The notes beneath the pieces were generated by a model, which did no database searches, was not told the DNA's origin, and saw only the letters and a program-made list of their open reading frames with translations. The translations under genes were made by a program, and so were the position numbers. This document shows, one piece after another, positions 1 through 10,757 of a stretch of DNA of 64,000 nt. The first letter of the stretch is position 1. The number at the start of each line of letters is the position of its first letter. Location of the stretch: positions 14,342,001 through 14,406,000 of the forward strand of contig CM072343.1 in the NCBI GenBank assembly GCA_036874045.1, read 5' to 3'. This DNA comes from Cymodocea nodosa (lineage: Eukaryota > Streptophyta > Magnoliopsida > Alismatales > Cymodoceaceae).

Positions 1-882
1 TACAAACCCCTCTGGAATAACAAAGTCACCTTCCTAACCCGACTAAAACAACAATTTTGAATGAAGTACATTTTGTAGTCAGGAAGGTTATACCAAATAC
101 CAAGAAATAAGGGGTTATGACATTATTTACAGTAGACCAGTAAATTGGGATGGAATGTAAGAAATCAAAGATTTATTTGAATTTCAAGGTCTACTACAAT
201 TCATTTCTCAAGAAAGGGGCATGTAGTATATGAAAATTTAGTGCCCTGTTTTTATGCAAATTTAAGAGAAGGAGAAGGAGGATTAATTTCAAATGTGGAG
301 GAAGCTGATGTACAGATAACGCCAGAGCTTCTCCACAACATTTTTGGTTTAAAGAATGAAGGAATAAAAAGTTTGGAAGATACAACTACCGTCGAGTGGA
401 TTGAACAGGAAATTAAGGATTGTTTAGCTACCAATCCTAGTGTGCCAGTATTAAACAGATTGAAGCATTTAAATGGTAAAGCACACACGGTAGCTAACAT
501 TCTAATTAAAAATGTCTATCAACGACAGGGCCATGACATAGAATTAAGTCAATTTGTCAAATGGGCCACATATGCAATTGTAAACAAGGTTCAAATAAAT
601 TGGTCTGCAGTTTTTATCTCCAACCTGAAAACAGTAAAGAAAAAATTATTTTATGGAGATTTGATTCCACTGCTGATGGTGGACTGTATTGATTTCACGA
701 AGTGGACATCAAAAAGGATCAGATCAATAACCATTTCAGTGAAAGAATACAGAAATTTTGTAGCTGTAGAACTAGCTGTACCTTCTTGAGGAATTACAAG
801 AGCAGTAGAAAGAATTATTCAATTAGAACTTCAATTAGAAAAACTCCAAAAGGAAGTAGATGAACTTAGGCATAGAGATTAA
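1..882 (+). pseudogene. Env-like / ORF1 retroelement gene, block copy A, 3' part
   Basis: This is the 3' two thirds of a retroelement accessory gene cut by the window edge. The best preserved stretch is 241-789. It contains the conserved landmarks ITPELLHNIFGLKNEG, LNRLKHLNGKAH and KKLFYGDL, followed by a short C-terminal coiled-coil-like tail (LEKLQKEVDELRHRD) ending at TAA 880-882. An in-frame TGA at 787-789 separates core from tail, and more breaks lie before 240. The same domain occurs at 45460-46310 and, diverged, at 38648-39523 and 9733-10385. It resembles what databases call 'putative plant transposon protein' or envelope-like protein, which is family recall and not a search result. 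Function is unknown. It is followed by a spacer of about 0.9 kb and then gag, the same order as in block copy C. Confidence 0.72.
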
Positions 883-1317
883 ATTGTATTGTTCATCTAC
901 TTGTATAAAATTGTATGAAATTGTATGATGTACTTGTAATGTAATTGATTCATATTAATGAATGTAAATTTTTCAGATGCAATTTTCATACATGTTTTGG
1001 ATGTGAAATGAATGGAATTGATTGAATATTATGTAATTTGTGGAACTTTATGAATGAATATGTAACAGATTTACAATTTGCTGAATGACAAGATAAATGC
1101 TTAAAAAATTTTACATGTTGCAAGGTAAAATGTAAATTCTGCATAACATAAAATGACCTGCAAGTTAAATCTTTATACAATGTTCAGATTTAAACGTATT
1201 TTAATTAGAATGATGCATTAATGGCATAGATTTAACTTTATTTCAGTTAGCAGAATGAAAAAAAAAGAAAAGAACAGAGAGGAACTTACGAGAGTAAAAC
1301 TTAGAGGTTGCTAAGTG

Positions 1318-1495
1318 TTAACTCAACGAAGTAAGTCTGTTGAGTTAACCGTAACTCCACGAGGTCAGTAATATAATATAAGGTCACTCCGTTGAGTTAT
1401 CTATAACTCAACGAAGTTAGTCCGTGGAGTTAGCAACAGTAACCGACTGTGTTCCGTTGAGTAATCTGTAACTCAACGAGGTTAGTTTGTGGATT
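1318..1495. repeat. Array of degenerate inverted repeats, ACTCAACGAAGT / TCCGTTGAGTTA
   Basis: At least five units pair an AACTCAACGA-type half with a CCGTTGAGTTA or CCGTGGAGTTA half, with variants AACTCCACGA. Adjacent halves are complementary, so hairpins could form. The same array lies at 46771-46945 in block copy C. Relatives lie at 43727-43885, 3238-3302 and inside the gypsy LTRs (about 12440-12500 and 18410-18500). Confidence 0.75.
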
Positions 1496-1660
1496 AAACA
1501 GAACGATTATTCTTTTAACCACGAACGAAACTTCGTCGGTTTAGCGGTTACCAAAATTTGAAATTAGTAGTAGTACACGTACCCATAAAAATAGGAACCA
1601 CGATGCACATTGCAAGACATGTTCTTGCAACGAGATTTATTCACTATATGAATGTGCAAT

Positions 1661-1671
1661 ATATATATAAA
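1661..1671 (+). promoter_or_regulatory. TATA-like element upstream of gag copy A
   Basis: An ATATATATAAA run lies about 120 bp before the proposed gag start at 1784. Copy C has TTATAAATAT at 47111-47120, the same distance ahead of its gag. The conserved position suggests a promoter, but an AT-rich background makes chance matches likely. Confidence 0.35.
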
Positions 1672-1783
1672 ACAGAATGTTATTTACGAGTTACCAGCAC
1701 TTTTAAAAGAAAGGAGAATGCGTTGGAGGAACTGGAAGGAGAAGTAGCTGATTCAACTTCATCCGACAACAAATATTTATTGA

Positions 1784-3174
1784 ATGGAAAGCTTCAGACT
1801 GGTATGTAATTAATGTTCTGTTATTTATTTATGAGCACATGGACCCGTTCTCTAAGCACTAAACGATTAGTAAGAACACTTACCTAGGAATTTTCATTGT
1901 AGAGGAGTACTGAAAAATTTTCTGAACTAAACTTTAACAAAATTCTTTGGGGTGTAGCTAACCTTTCTTTAAAAGAGAACGTAGAGATCACACCTCCAGT
2001 AGAAAAACCATTAGGAGAGATTTTGTATCCTGAATTAGTTGATGAACCTTCATGTATTCGATTGCCAAACTTTGAGGGAGATAGGTTTGAACTGAAATCT
2101 GATTATATTAGTCAATTGCCACATTTTCATGGATTAGAAAGAGAGGATGCCTATTATTTCCTTAGAGAATTTAACGAAGTTTGTCAAATGATGAAAATGC
2201 CGAACATGAGTATAGATACTATTAAACTTAGATATATCCCTTTTTCTTTAAAAGACACAGCTAAGAGATGGTTGTATACTCTATCGCTTGATTCAATTTC
2301 TACATGGACTGAATTTTGCTTTGTTTTTCTGGAAAAATATTATCCAACACATCAAACGATTAAAAAGAAGAAAGAAATCTTAATGTGTAGCCAAAAATAG
2401 GGTGAATCGTTTTGGAAATATTTTGAAAGATTTAAAGATTTACTGACCTAATGTCCACATCATGCAATGAGTAAAGCACAATTAATAGGTATAATTTATG
2501 AAGGCATAGATGTTTCAACGAAATCTTTATTAGAATCTACTTGTCAAAATGGATTTTTAAAGTTATGTAGTGAAGAAGCATGGGCATATTTATAAAACTT
2601 TGCAAAAAGAACTGCACAGTGGGAAAATTCGGTTGAAGCTATTACAGATAAAAAAATATTGCCAAGAGGAATGCATGAAATAGATTCAAATACTATGCTT
2701 GAGGTGAAATTAAATGAATTAACAAAGAAAATAGAAGAGTTATCATTAAATCAAAAGCTAGCAAAAAAGAATGCAAACATAAATGACTTAGATATTATTT
2801 GTGCTAGAAACTAGAGAGATAACTTAGGAAATTCTTATAATCCTAACTGGAGAAATCAACTGAATTTATCTTGAAGAAACAACAATTTCCAGGGAGGAGA
2901 AAATATAAATAAGAAGAATATAAGTTATGAAGCATTACTGGAACAAGGATCTAGAATCGAGAAATTAGAAAAGATAATCCAACAATTAAACAATCGTCTA
3001 GATTTTGTATTTGAAAGTGCTGCAATTCAAAATCAGAATAGAAATATACCACTTAGACAGAAGGAACCAATGGAAGTTAGACCTACTAGAGGATTGCCAA
3101 TACAAGCTATACCTAATCCTATCAATAGAATGGTTAATGAAATTGATACCTCTTTTGGGAGGGTAGCTGAATGA
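1784..3174 (+). pseudogene. gag: Ty3/gypsy gag, block copy A, with predicted intron
   Basis: This is a capsid-type retrotransposon gag of the Athila/Tat kind. The core domain lies at 2080-2350 (LPHFHGLEREDAYYFLREF, LRYIPFSLKDTAKRWLYTL, FLEKYYPTHQTIKKKK). It continues through MSKAQLIGIIYEGID to a nucleocapsid-side YNPNWRN motif near 2840, a coiled coil (RIEKLEKIIQQLNNRLD), and stops at TGA 3172-3174. I propose an 18-nt first exon (1784-1801), a GT-AG intron 1802-1902 (GTATGT...TTGTAG) and exon 2 from 1903, in frame with the core. Copy C preserves this arrangement. In-frame stops at 2398-2400 and later positions show it is dead. No protease follows. Gag normally assembles the cytoplasmic virus-like particle around the RNA template. 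Confidence 0.8.
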
Positions 3175-3422
3175 AGCAGCATATCTGAAGCAACTATTTG
3201 TATGTATATATGTTTTTTTTATTTTTAGTTAATAGTATCGTAGAGTTAGTCCTTAATTCAACGAACTTAGTCCGTTGAATTACTCCTTAACTCCACGAGG
3301 GTGTGCAGTAGTTATGTTAATTTTTGTTTTTGCTAAATTTTGTTTGTGTTATACAGAATCGACAAATGGAATTGATGCAATTACCGTTGGATGCACTAAG
3401 GGAAATACTGAGTAACTTGTTT
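3175..3422. other. Block A tail before the gypsy LTR
   Basis: About 250 bp without a gene. It carries one ACTCAACGAACTTAGTCCG-type inverted repeat (3238-3302) and then sequence I cannot place. The junction with the LTR is abrupt: about 0.4 kb of the LTR low-coordinate end is missing here. Confidence 0.5.
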
Positions 3423-5152
3423 ACTATTTACAGAGGAATTCGGTCAACCATTGGGCGATTCCATAGATTGTAAATAACATCAATTAAGCTCTTTAATGTT
3501 AGTTAACATTGGAATTATCATTAAGCAATACTAACATTCAGATAATTCAAATAGTAACCATTAAAATCTTTAAGTCTTTTGAACGAACCAATTTCAGTAA
3601 ACTGTAAAACTAAAATAAACATAAAACAATCACAACACTGACAAAGATAACATTAATCACAATACAACACTCAAATACAACATCCAAACATAGATAAATT
3701 GTTTTTGGTATTTTTGTTTTAATATGAACATGGAAATGGGTGAGAGGTGAAATGTAAAGTAATCTCACTTGACAGTAAATACTTCCGACACTACTTGCAA
3801 CACGATTACACCACTAAAAATTAAACCACTTACAATCCTGTCTCCTCTCCCTATAGAATCGCGAGTCCAGAATTGCAAGATGATCTCCTCTTTAGCATAC
3901 AGGCATCAACCCGAAGCCAAGGCTAAAAGCTTTACGATCTCTTGAAATATGAGTCGGCGCTTGGTGAAAATGGCTTCCCTTCCTGCAACGCGATCACTCC
4001 TCACAGTGGTTGTCAAGCATTGTGTTTGGCTTGGAATTGACCCGACATCAGGCAAGTATCCTCACAGACCTCTGATGGTTGATGATTATGGTGGTGATGA
4101 TGATGGTTGGTGTGGAACTTTAGAGAATTGCGACGTCGATCCTCCTCTGCACACACTGTCCGCCCATCGATCACACACGCATCTCTTTTTTCTTCTTTTC
4201 TTTTATATTTCTTCAGTAGTAACTGCTTCTGCTTGAATGGTCAGTTGGATTTCCTTCATTCATATCAACGGTGATGCTTTCTTCTCCCTACGACGATTGA
4301 GTTCCTACGTGATACGTGCGATCATGGTTTTCCTTCCAACTATCCTGTTTCTGCAACTGCTATAGTGGCATATTAGAAAATATAAAGAAATAAGCTGCTA
4401 ACATAACGTGTTACCTTAGTGTATATTCATGTAACTCAAAACGTACAGTTATGCTAACTTAACGAGTTAAACATGTGCATCTCACGTGATATACTAAAGC
4501 ATTTAAATTCAACACGTGCATAAATTTAACTATCCGATACTCAAGTGCATTTAAGATACTTATAAATTTAACTATCCGATGCTTAGATGCATTTCAGATA
4601 GTTACAGATAACTCACCGTAAATTCACTTAAGTCAATTTACCAGAACATGACACGTGTCATCAGTAGTTTTATAATAAAAGAGATTTCAGAGAGTTATAG
4701 GGATAACTATCTGATGCCTAGCTGCAATTTCGGATAGTTATAGATAACTCACCAAAAGTTCACTTAAGTTATTCATTATGGTTTCGACACGTGTACTTCA
4801 AGAAATAATAAAATATTCTCTCAAAACATAACTATTCGGCAATTTAAACATAACTATCTGATACATATTCGGTCTGTTAAACATAACTATCCGAATATAT
4901 TTGGTATGTTAAACATAACTGTCCGAAATATCAGAAAATTTGGATACTTAAGAATTTCACAGCCTACAACTTACCGACAGTTCAGAAATGTACTAAATTA
5001 ACATTAATTCCCCCAAATTAAGCAGATTCTTCAATTAAAGCATATAACAGTGCAATTATAACATAATGGCTTAATTCTTATATGATAAGCTAAATATTAT
5101 GCAATTAACCATCATTTAACCGTTAATAATATGCACTTTTTCATTCTAAACA
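3423..5152 (-). mobile_element. Truncated gypsy LTR (minus orientation)
   Basis: This aligns with the LTRs at 12197-14174 and 18143-20127, from ATTTACAGAGGAATTC to the terminal TTCATTCTAAACA (LTR start TGTTTAGAATGAAAAA on the minus strand). It lacks the 3' ~0.4 kb of the LTR. A TATAAAAGAAG promoter-like site lies near 4195-4210 on the minus strand. Its intact end abuts copia integrase sequence at 5153, so it inserted into, or recombined within, element S1a. A 95-codon open frame inside it (3949-4236) is LTR read-through and not a gene. Confidence 0.85.
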
Positions 5153-5328
5153 TGTCTATATTCAAAAACTCAAGAGTGATCATGGTATTGAATTTGATAA
5201 TAATCAAATGGATAATTATTGTAATAAGCATGGCATTGATCACATATTTTCTTTTCCAAGAGCACCGTGTTAAAATGGTGTTGTTGAGAGAAAAAATAGA
5301 TCACTTCAAGAGATGGCCAGAACTATCT
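5153..5328 (+). repeat. Displaced duplicate of copia integrase core
   Basis: This 176-bp piece matches the S1a integrase at about 5741-5916 (catalytic-core part around SDHG to ERKNRSLQEMAR) but lies in front of the integrase N-terminus. It carries its own substitutions, including a stop in place of the CQNG codon. A 14-bp string, atagatcacttcat or close, recurs near the junction, which fits template switching or unequal recombination. Confidence 0.8.
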
Positions 5329-5349
5329 ATGGCATAGATCACTTCATGT

Positions 5350-8075
5350 TTGCTAACTGAAACTAGTGATGCATATCTATGGCATAGAAGGATTGGGCAT
5401 ATAAATATGAGACTGTTACATAAACTATCTAGAAAACATTTAGTGAGAGGTTTACCAAAGATTAAATACTCAAAGAACTTTATGTGTGATGCATGTGAGT
5501 TAGGTAAACTTCACAAAAACTCTTTTAAATCCAAAACTGATATTTCAAGCAAGAGAGTCTTAGAACTTATACATATGGATCTATTTGGACCAATAAGAAT
5601 CATGAGTCTTGGTGGTAAACGGTATGTATTTGTTTTAGTAGATGACTTCTCTAGATACACTTTAGTATATTTTCTAGCATCTAAGACAGAAGTTTTTGAA
5701 AAATTTAAAATGTTTTGCAATTTTGTTCAAAATGAGCAAAGTGTCTCTATTCAAAAACTTAGGAGTGATCATGGAACTGAATTTGATAATGATCAAATGG
5801 ATAACTATTGTAATGAGCATGGCATTGATCATAGATTTTCTTTTCCAAGAGCACCGTGTCAAAATGGTGTTGTTGAGAGAAAGAATAGATCACTTCAAGA
5901 AATGGCCAGAACTATGTTGAATGAACATAAGTTACCTCAAAATCTTTGGGCTGAAGTAGTAAATACAGCTTGTTATGTTATTAACAGAAGTCATTTAAGA
6001 CCTCATGTTAATAAAACTCCTTTTGAAATTATGTTTAATAGGGTTCCAACAATTTCCTATATGAAACCATTTGGCTGCAAGTGTTTTATTCTTAATACTA
6101 AGGATAAAAGGGATAAATTTCAAGCCAATCGGATGAAGGAATTTTTGTAGGTTACTCTACTAGAAGTAAAGCCTATAGAGTATATAACAAGACTTCTAGA
6201 ACTATTGAAGAAACCCTTAATGTAAACTTCAATGAAAATTCTTTTAGAGAATCTCAATCTAAAGCTGATAATGATGATATGATCAATTTCCCAAAAGAGT
6301 TAGAGATCAATAGAGAGATTGAAGATTTATCTGAGAAAATCAAAAATATGAACTTAAATGATCAAACTAATGATGAAAGTGATGAACCTTCAAATGTTGA
6401 TGAGAATATTGAGGAAAATCAGAGAAATTGGCGTTATTCTTCATCACATCTCATTACTCAAGTCATTGGTAATATTAATGAAGGAGTTAAAACTCGAGCT
6501 TTAGTAAATTTAAATAGTATGTGTATGTTTGTTTCTATGGTGGAACCAAAGAATATAGAAGAAGCATTATCTGATGAAAATTGGATAGTGGCAATGCAAG
6601 AAGAACTAAATCAATTCATCAAAAATGATGTTTGGGAATTAGTCTCTCCACCAGAAAATCAGTCCATAATAGGTACAAAGTAGATCTTTAGAAACAAAAC
6701 TAACAAAACTGGTCAAGTTATAAGGAACAAAGCTAGATTAGTTGCACAAGGGTATACACACGAAGAATGACTAGATCATGATGAAACATTTGCTCTCGTG
6801 GTTAGGTTAGAAATTATTAGAATATTATTGGCCTATGCTTGTTATATGGATTTTAAATTATATCAAATTGATGTAAAGAGTGCATTTCTAAATGGTTTAA
6901 TTAATGAAGAAGTATATGTAAAACAATCACCTAGATTTGAAGATATTAAAAATCCTAACTTTGTGTATAAATTGAAGAAAACCTTATATGGTTTGAAGCA
7001 AGCACCTAGATCATGGTATGAAAGATTATCTACTTTTTTAATAGAAAAAGACTATATCATAGGAAAAGTAGATCATACTCTATTTATCAAGAGAGATGTT
7101 AAAGATCAGATTGTTGTTCAAATATACGTGGATGATATAATCTTTGGAGCAACCTCTGATAAGTTGATAAAAATATTCTCTAAAGAGATGACTAATCAGT
7201 TTGAAATGAGTATGATAGGAGAACTTTCATATTTTCTAGGACTTCAAATTAAGCAAATGGATAAAGGTATATTTTTAAATCAGGAAAAATATGTAGATGA
7301 AATGCATAAGAAATTTAATTTTAATCATACAAGGATTCAAGGAACTCCTATGAGTACTTCTTTAAAGTTGGATATTGATGACATAGGAAAATCAATAAAT
7401 CAAAGAAAATATAGAAGTATGATTGGTTCTTTACTTTATTTGACTGCTAGTAGACCTGATATTATGTTTGCTATGTGTGTTTGTGCTAGATTTCAATCTA
7501 ATCCTAAAGAATAACACTCAATTGCAGTTAAAAGAATATTTAGATATATACAAGGAACTAAACATTTCAGACTGTATTATTCTAAGGATAGTTCAATAGA
7601 TCTTATAGGATATACTGATGTTGATTATGCAAGATCTCAATCTGATAGAAAGAGTACCAGTGAAACATGTCAATTATTAGGAAATAATTTGGTGTCATGG
7701 TTTAGTAAAAAGCAAAACTGTGTAGCACTTTCTACTACAGAAGCTGAATATGTTGCTGCAACACTATGTTGCACTTAGATTCTGTGGATAAGGCAAACCT
7801 TAGAAGATTTTGGTTTATCTTATGATACAATTGAGATTTATTGTGACATTAATTCTATAATAAATCTTTCCAAAAATCCTATATTACATTCTAGAGCAAA
7901 GCATATAGAGGTTAGACATCATTTTCTAAGAGATAACGTAATTAAAGGAAAAATTAAATTAGAATTTGTGTCTAGTAAAAATCAATTAGCTGATATATTT
8001 ACAAAACCTCTAGATGAAAATACATTCTACAACATTAGATTAAATTTAGGTATTTGTAGGCTATGTGATGTGTAA
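5350..8075 (+). pseudogene. pol: Copia (Sirevirus-like) pol: integrase, RT, RNase H, element S1a
   Basis: The 5' end (gag, protease) is missing. The integrase has a GAG-pre-integrase/zinc-finger start (LWHRRIGHIN ... CDAC). Its D,D-35-E catalytic triad is intact at residues 77, 140 and 176 counted from 5350 (HMDLFGP, RSDHGTEF, VVERKNRS). A frameshift near 6130 breaks the chain-C part. The RT starts near 6530, with stops at 6681-6683 and about 6768. It retains YQIDVKSAFLNG, YGLKQAPRSWYERLS and the YVDD active site at about 7125-7136. Further stops lie at 7512-7514 and 7776-7778. RNase H runs to TAA 8073-8075 with STTEAEYVAA, HIEVRHHFLRD and QLADIFTKPLDE. A close paralogue lies at 34714-35822. 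Not functional. Confidence 0.92.
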
Positions 8076-9548
8076 AATGCTTAAACTCCACATAAAAAGA
8101 TAAATATTATTGATGATGTTGTTCACCTCATAGATATTATATACTTATCATAAATATCTAAAGTAATATCTAAACTGCTGCTTAAGATACTATGTATTTA
8201 TTGTAAAATCATAGTAGTATCTTATTGATTTTAAGTAGTTTATCAATTTTAATGGTTTTTACGATTTTAAGTGGAAGTGTAAATGAAAAACATTAAATAC
8301 TTCTGACATTCTGAAATTTTGATTAAATGTTTTCTTTGAATCAAGGAAAGTGCATATGATCATGCATAAATTTGACTTAATTGATTAAACTTGTAGAATA
8401 AGTTATATGTAACTCATCTTAAACTATTAATCAAAAGTATAAGCTTATTGAAACTAATTGATATACTCAGTAAAATCATAGAAGTAAAAATTGTATGAGA
8501 TTTGTGTTTTATTGCATCTGTATTAATGGAATACATATATACTGTGCTTAAAATGAAAAGTGCTTACAAAGTGAAAATCTTTGAGAGTTTATTGATCAGT
8601 TTGATCACAAGCCTTTTGTACTTAAGTAGATAAGTATGTAAGGATTGTTGTCCTGAAAAAGGATTCTTTAAATTTGACAACCTAAGGTCCTGATCAGATC
8701 TAGGATTGTTGACTGAAAGCTCATTACACGGGTATATTAGAAAGCTCTTGTATGATTCAAGATTTTCAAACTAACTTTTAAAGAAAATTATCAATATTTA
8801 CTGTTTTGAAAAGAAAAAGTTGTTTCATTAATTATAGATATCTTTGAATCAAATATAGTTTCTACCAATATGACTACTAAGTTATTGAATCAACATTAGT
8901 ACTTTTGAAAACGTTTATTTGAAAAACATTCTTTTATTCTCCTTGAATTAATCATATTGAGTTCAAAGTTATGTTTTGATTCATAAACATTAGGAATTGA
9001 TTTTGGAAATCATTTTTGATAAAGTCAGAATAATAGAAGTTTCTGAAAAGAAAATTTAAAAGTATAGTTATACTTAACATCTATTGTTATACAAGTATAT
9101 TTTGTATGTTATTGAATATATATGAAGTATATTTGTAGGGGAAGGATTAACAATGTCCAAAACAAATTAATATAATTCAGAATACAAATCTTGGTTAATC
9201 TGAATTAATGTCCTCTTCCAAGCTTGATAAAATAATTTAAAAAGATAAACAAACTATTTTAGATTCAAAGGACAGAAATGTTAGAATAATTTACAATGTT
9301 CTCAAGAAAATGATAAGGTTTAGTTATTGTGATGTATTTGGAATGTTTCAGTTGGAAGCATTCGAAAATTGTTTTAAGTGTACTAATTGGATGTTATGTT
9401 AGATAAGGTAACGTGTAAAATTACCTTTAGATAACATTTTACTCGTTAGGTTAGTTAATTCAACGAGTTATATTTGAATATTTCAGGTATCTTAATTGAA
9501 TAAACTATATTCAATACTCATTTGAAATCCAAAATCGACTTATACATG
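8076..9548 (+). other. Non-coding 3' internal region of S1a
   Basis: No gene is visible. It matches 35823-37290 in element S1b closely and in order. In S1b it separates pol from the env-like gene. Here the env-like gene and most of the 3' LTR have been deleted, with the joint near 9549. Confidence 0.75.
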
Positions 9549-9732
9549 TTGAGTTAATTGCATCTACAATTTCTGAGGACAATTGAATTATATATTGTAA
9601 TTGAAACCTTGAATAAAAATGATTTTATGAAAATAATGTTTCGACTTGTTTTTGAGTTTTAAAGTTTCAATTATATTCGAAAATATTGAAAAACACAATT
9701 CACCCCCTCTTGTGCAGCCATACGATACTATA
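9549..9732 (+). mobile_element. Remnant of S1 3' LTR (last ~185 bp)
   Basis: It aligns with 31803-31987, the end of the S1b 5' LTR: attgcatctacaatttctg, then acaattcaccccctcttgtg, and a terminal cgatactata corresponding to cgatcctaca. The adjoining sequence switches to the env-like gene of a different element, marking the outer boundary of S1a. Confidence 0.82.
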
Positions 9733-10385
9733 GTTGGGATGGGATATTAAAAGTTTAGCCAAAGATCCAACTGCCAACAATCCAATGAAATTACTAAATG
9801 ATTTAAATGGCCAAGCACGTTTTATTGTAAAAATTTTGCATGCTTCACTCTTTTAGAGGTTTGGTCATGGTGCAAAAGTTGGTAGATGTTGTCTTTATGC
9901 TACATATACATTAATTAACCATATACAAGTGAACTGGTATGATATTTTTGTTTCTCGTATCTTAAATTTGCAAAGTAAATTATTTTTATGGTGATATGAT
10001 TTTGAGAATTGTGGCAAGTCAAATAGATATTACACCTTAGCCATAGAAAATATTAAAGTCAAGATCTTTCTCTACAAAGGAACTACATAAATACCAGGAA
10101 GCAGATGCACCTGTAATTCAACAATAACAACAACAGGATCGGCAAACACAGTCACAACAGCAACAACAACAATCGACACAATTTTCAGAACAACAGCAAC
10201 ATGTAGATACAAATACAGGTATACATACAGATACAAATCCAAGTATACATACAGATACACATATAGATTTACATACAAACATAAATACTGAATTTTTACA
10301 GCAACTGTCACAAGTTTCACAAAATGATTTAGATCAAATAGTAATTGATCAGATAAATAGAGTAAGTACAAAAATTGCAAGGTAA
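9733..10385 (+). pseudogene. Env-like ORF, 3' half, element S4
   Basis: The translation shows LNDLNGQARFIVKILHASL, CCLYATYTLINHIQVNWYD and LQSKLF. This parallels LMKNLNAKAMFIANILHTNL, CLYATYGLLNRIQINWFD and MSSKLFYGD of the S1b env-like gene (38648-39523). The C-terminal part is glutamine-rich and then has a short repeat of HTDT-type units (about 10195-10290), ending at TAA 10383-10385. Stops and frameshifts break the N-terminal side. Element S1a sits at its 5' side. The antisense open frame across 10072-10392 is only the mirror of the CAA repeats. Confidence 0.7.
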
Positions 10386-10694
10386 ATTTCAAATACTCTG
10401 ATCAATATATTTCGAAAACAACGAGGCTTGTGATTATACAAATTATGTATTGCATGATTTATTTCTTGTAATTTGTTACCAAAAATTATTTATGTAAAAG
10501 AAATCACATTATGTAAACTATTTACTACACTTAATGATCATGTGATTGTTTTTGATAGTTTATGTTTAAAACTGTTTTCTTTAAAAAATTTATGCTTATC
10601 CACGAAAGTTATGCATGTTTAAAAATATCTTTTTGAACGATATGTACTTAGCACATTTTTCTTCCTTACATTTTATTTACTTTTTTATAATGCC

Positions 10695-10707
10695 AAAAAG
10701 GGGGAGA
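10695..10707 (+). promoter_or_regulatory. Internal polypurine tract, element S4
   Basis: AAAAAGGGGGAGA, identical to the tract next to the LTR in S1b and S3. Extra upstream tracts are a known Sirevirus trait. It would prime plus-strand DNA synthesis. Confidence 0.8.
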
Positions 10708-10744
10708 AGATAGATTATTTGACTTATTAGGTTTTGACATCATC

Positions 10745-10756
10745 AAAAGGGGGAGA
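10745..10756 (+). promoter_or_regulatory. LTR-proximal polypurine tract, element S4
   Basis: AAAAGGGGGAGA followed by one T and then the LTR start TGTTAGGAATTTTG at 10758. The geometry matches S1b and S3. Confidence 0.85.
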
Positions 10757-10757
10757 T

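Larger units (their letters stand above)
883..1783 (+). other. Non-coding spacer between ORF1 and gag, block copy A
   Basis: This stretch has no convincing gene. It aligns by eye over its whole length with 46311-47234, so it is an integral part of the block and not an insertion. It holds the inverted-repeat array at 1318-1495 and a TATA-like site at 1661. An open frame over 1558-1809 is interrupted in the other copy, so I do not call it a gene. Confidence 0.6.

Noticed and set aside
1318..1495. CRISPR-like repeat array
   Set aside because: Repeats are degenerate, inverted and contiguous with no spacers, and the context is a plant retroelement.
1558..1809. Possible small gene upstream of gag
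   Set aside because: The frame is not conserved in block copy C, and part of it is better explained as gag leader and exon 1 in another frame.
3949..4236. 95-codon plus-strand frame
   Set aside because: It lies inside a gypsy LTR in antisense, and the equivalent positions in the other two LTR copies are interrupted.
10072..10392. Long minus-strand open frame rich in Leu/Tyr/Val
   Set aside because: It is the antisense of the CAA/Gln and HTDT-type repeats of the S4 env-like gene; low complexity with no independent support.
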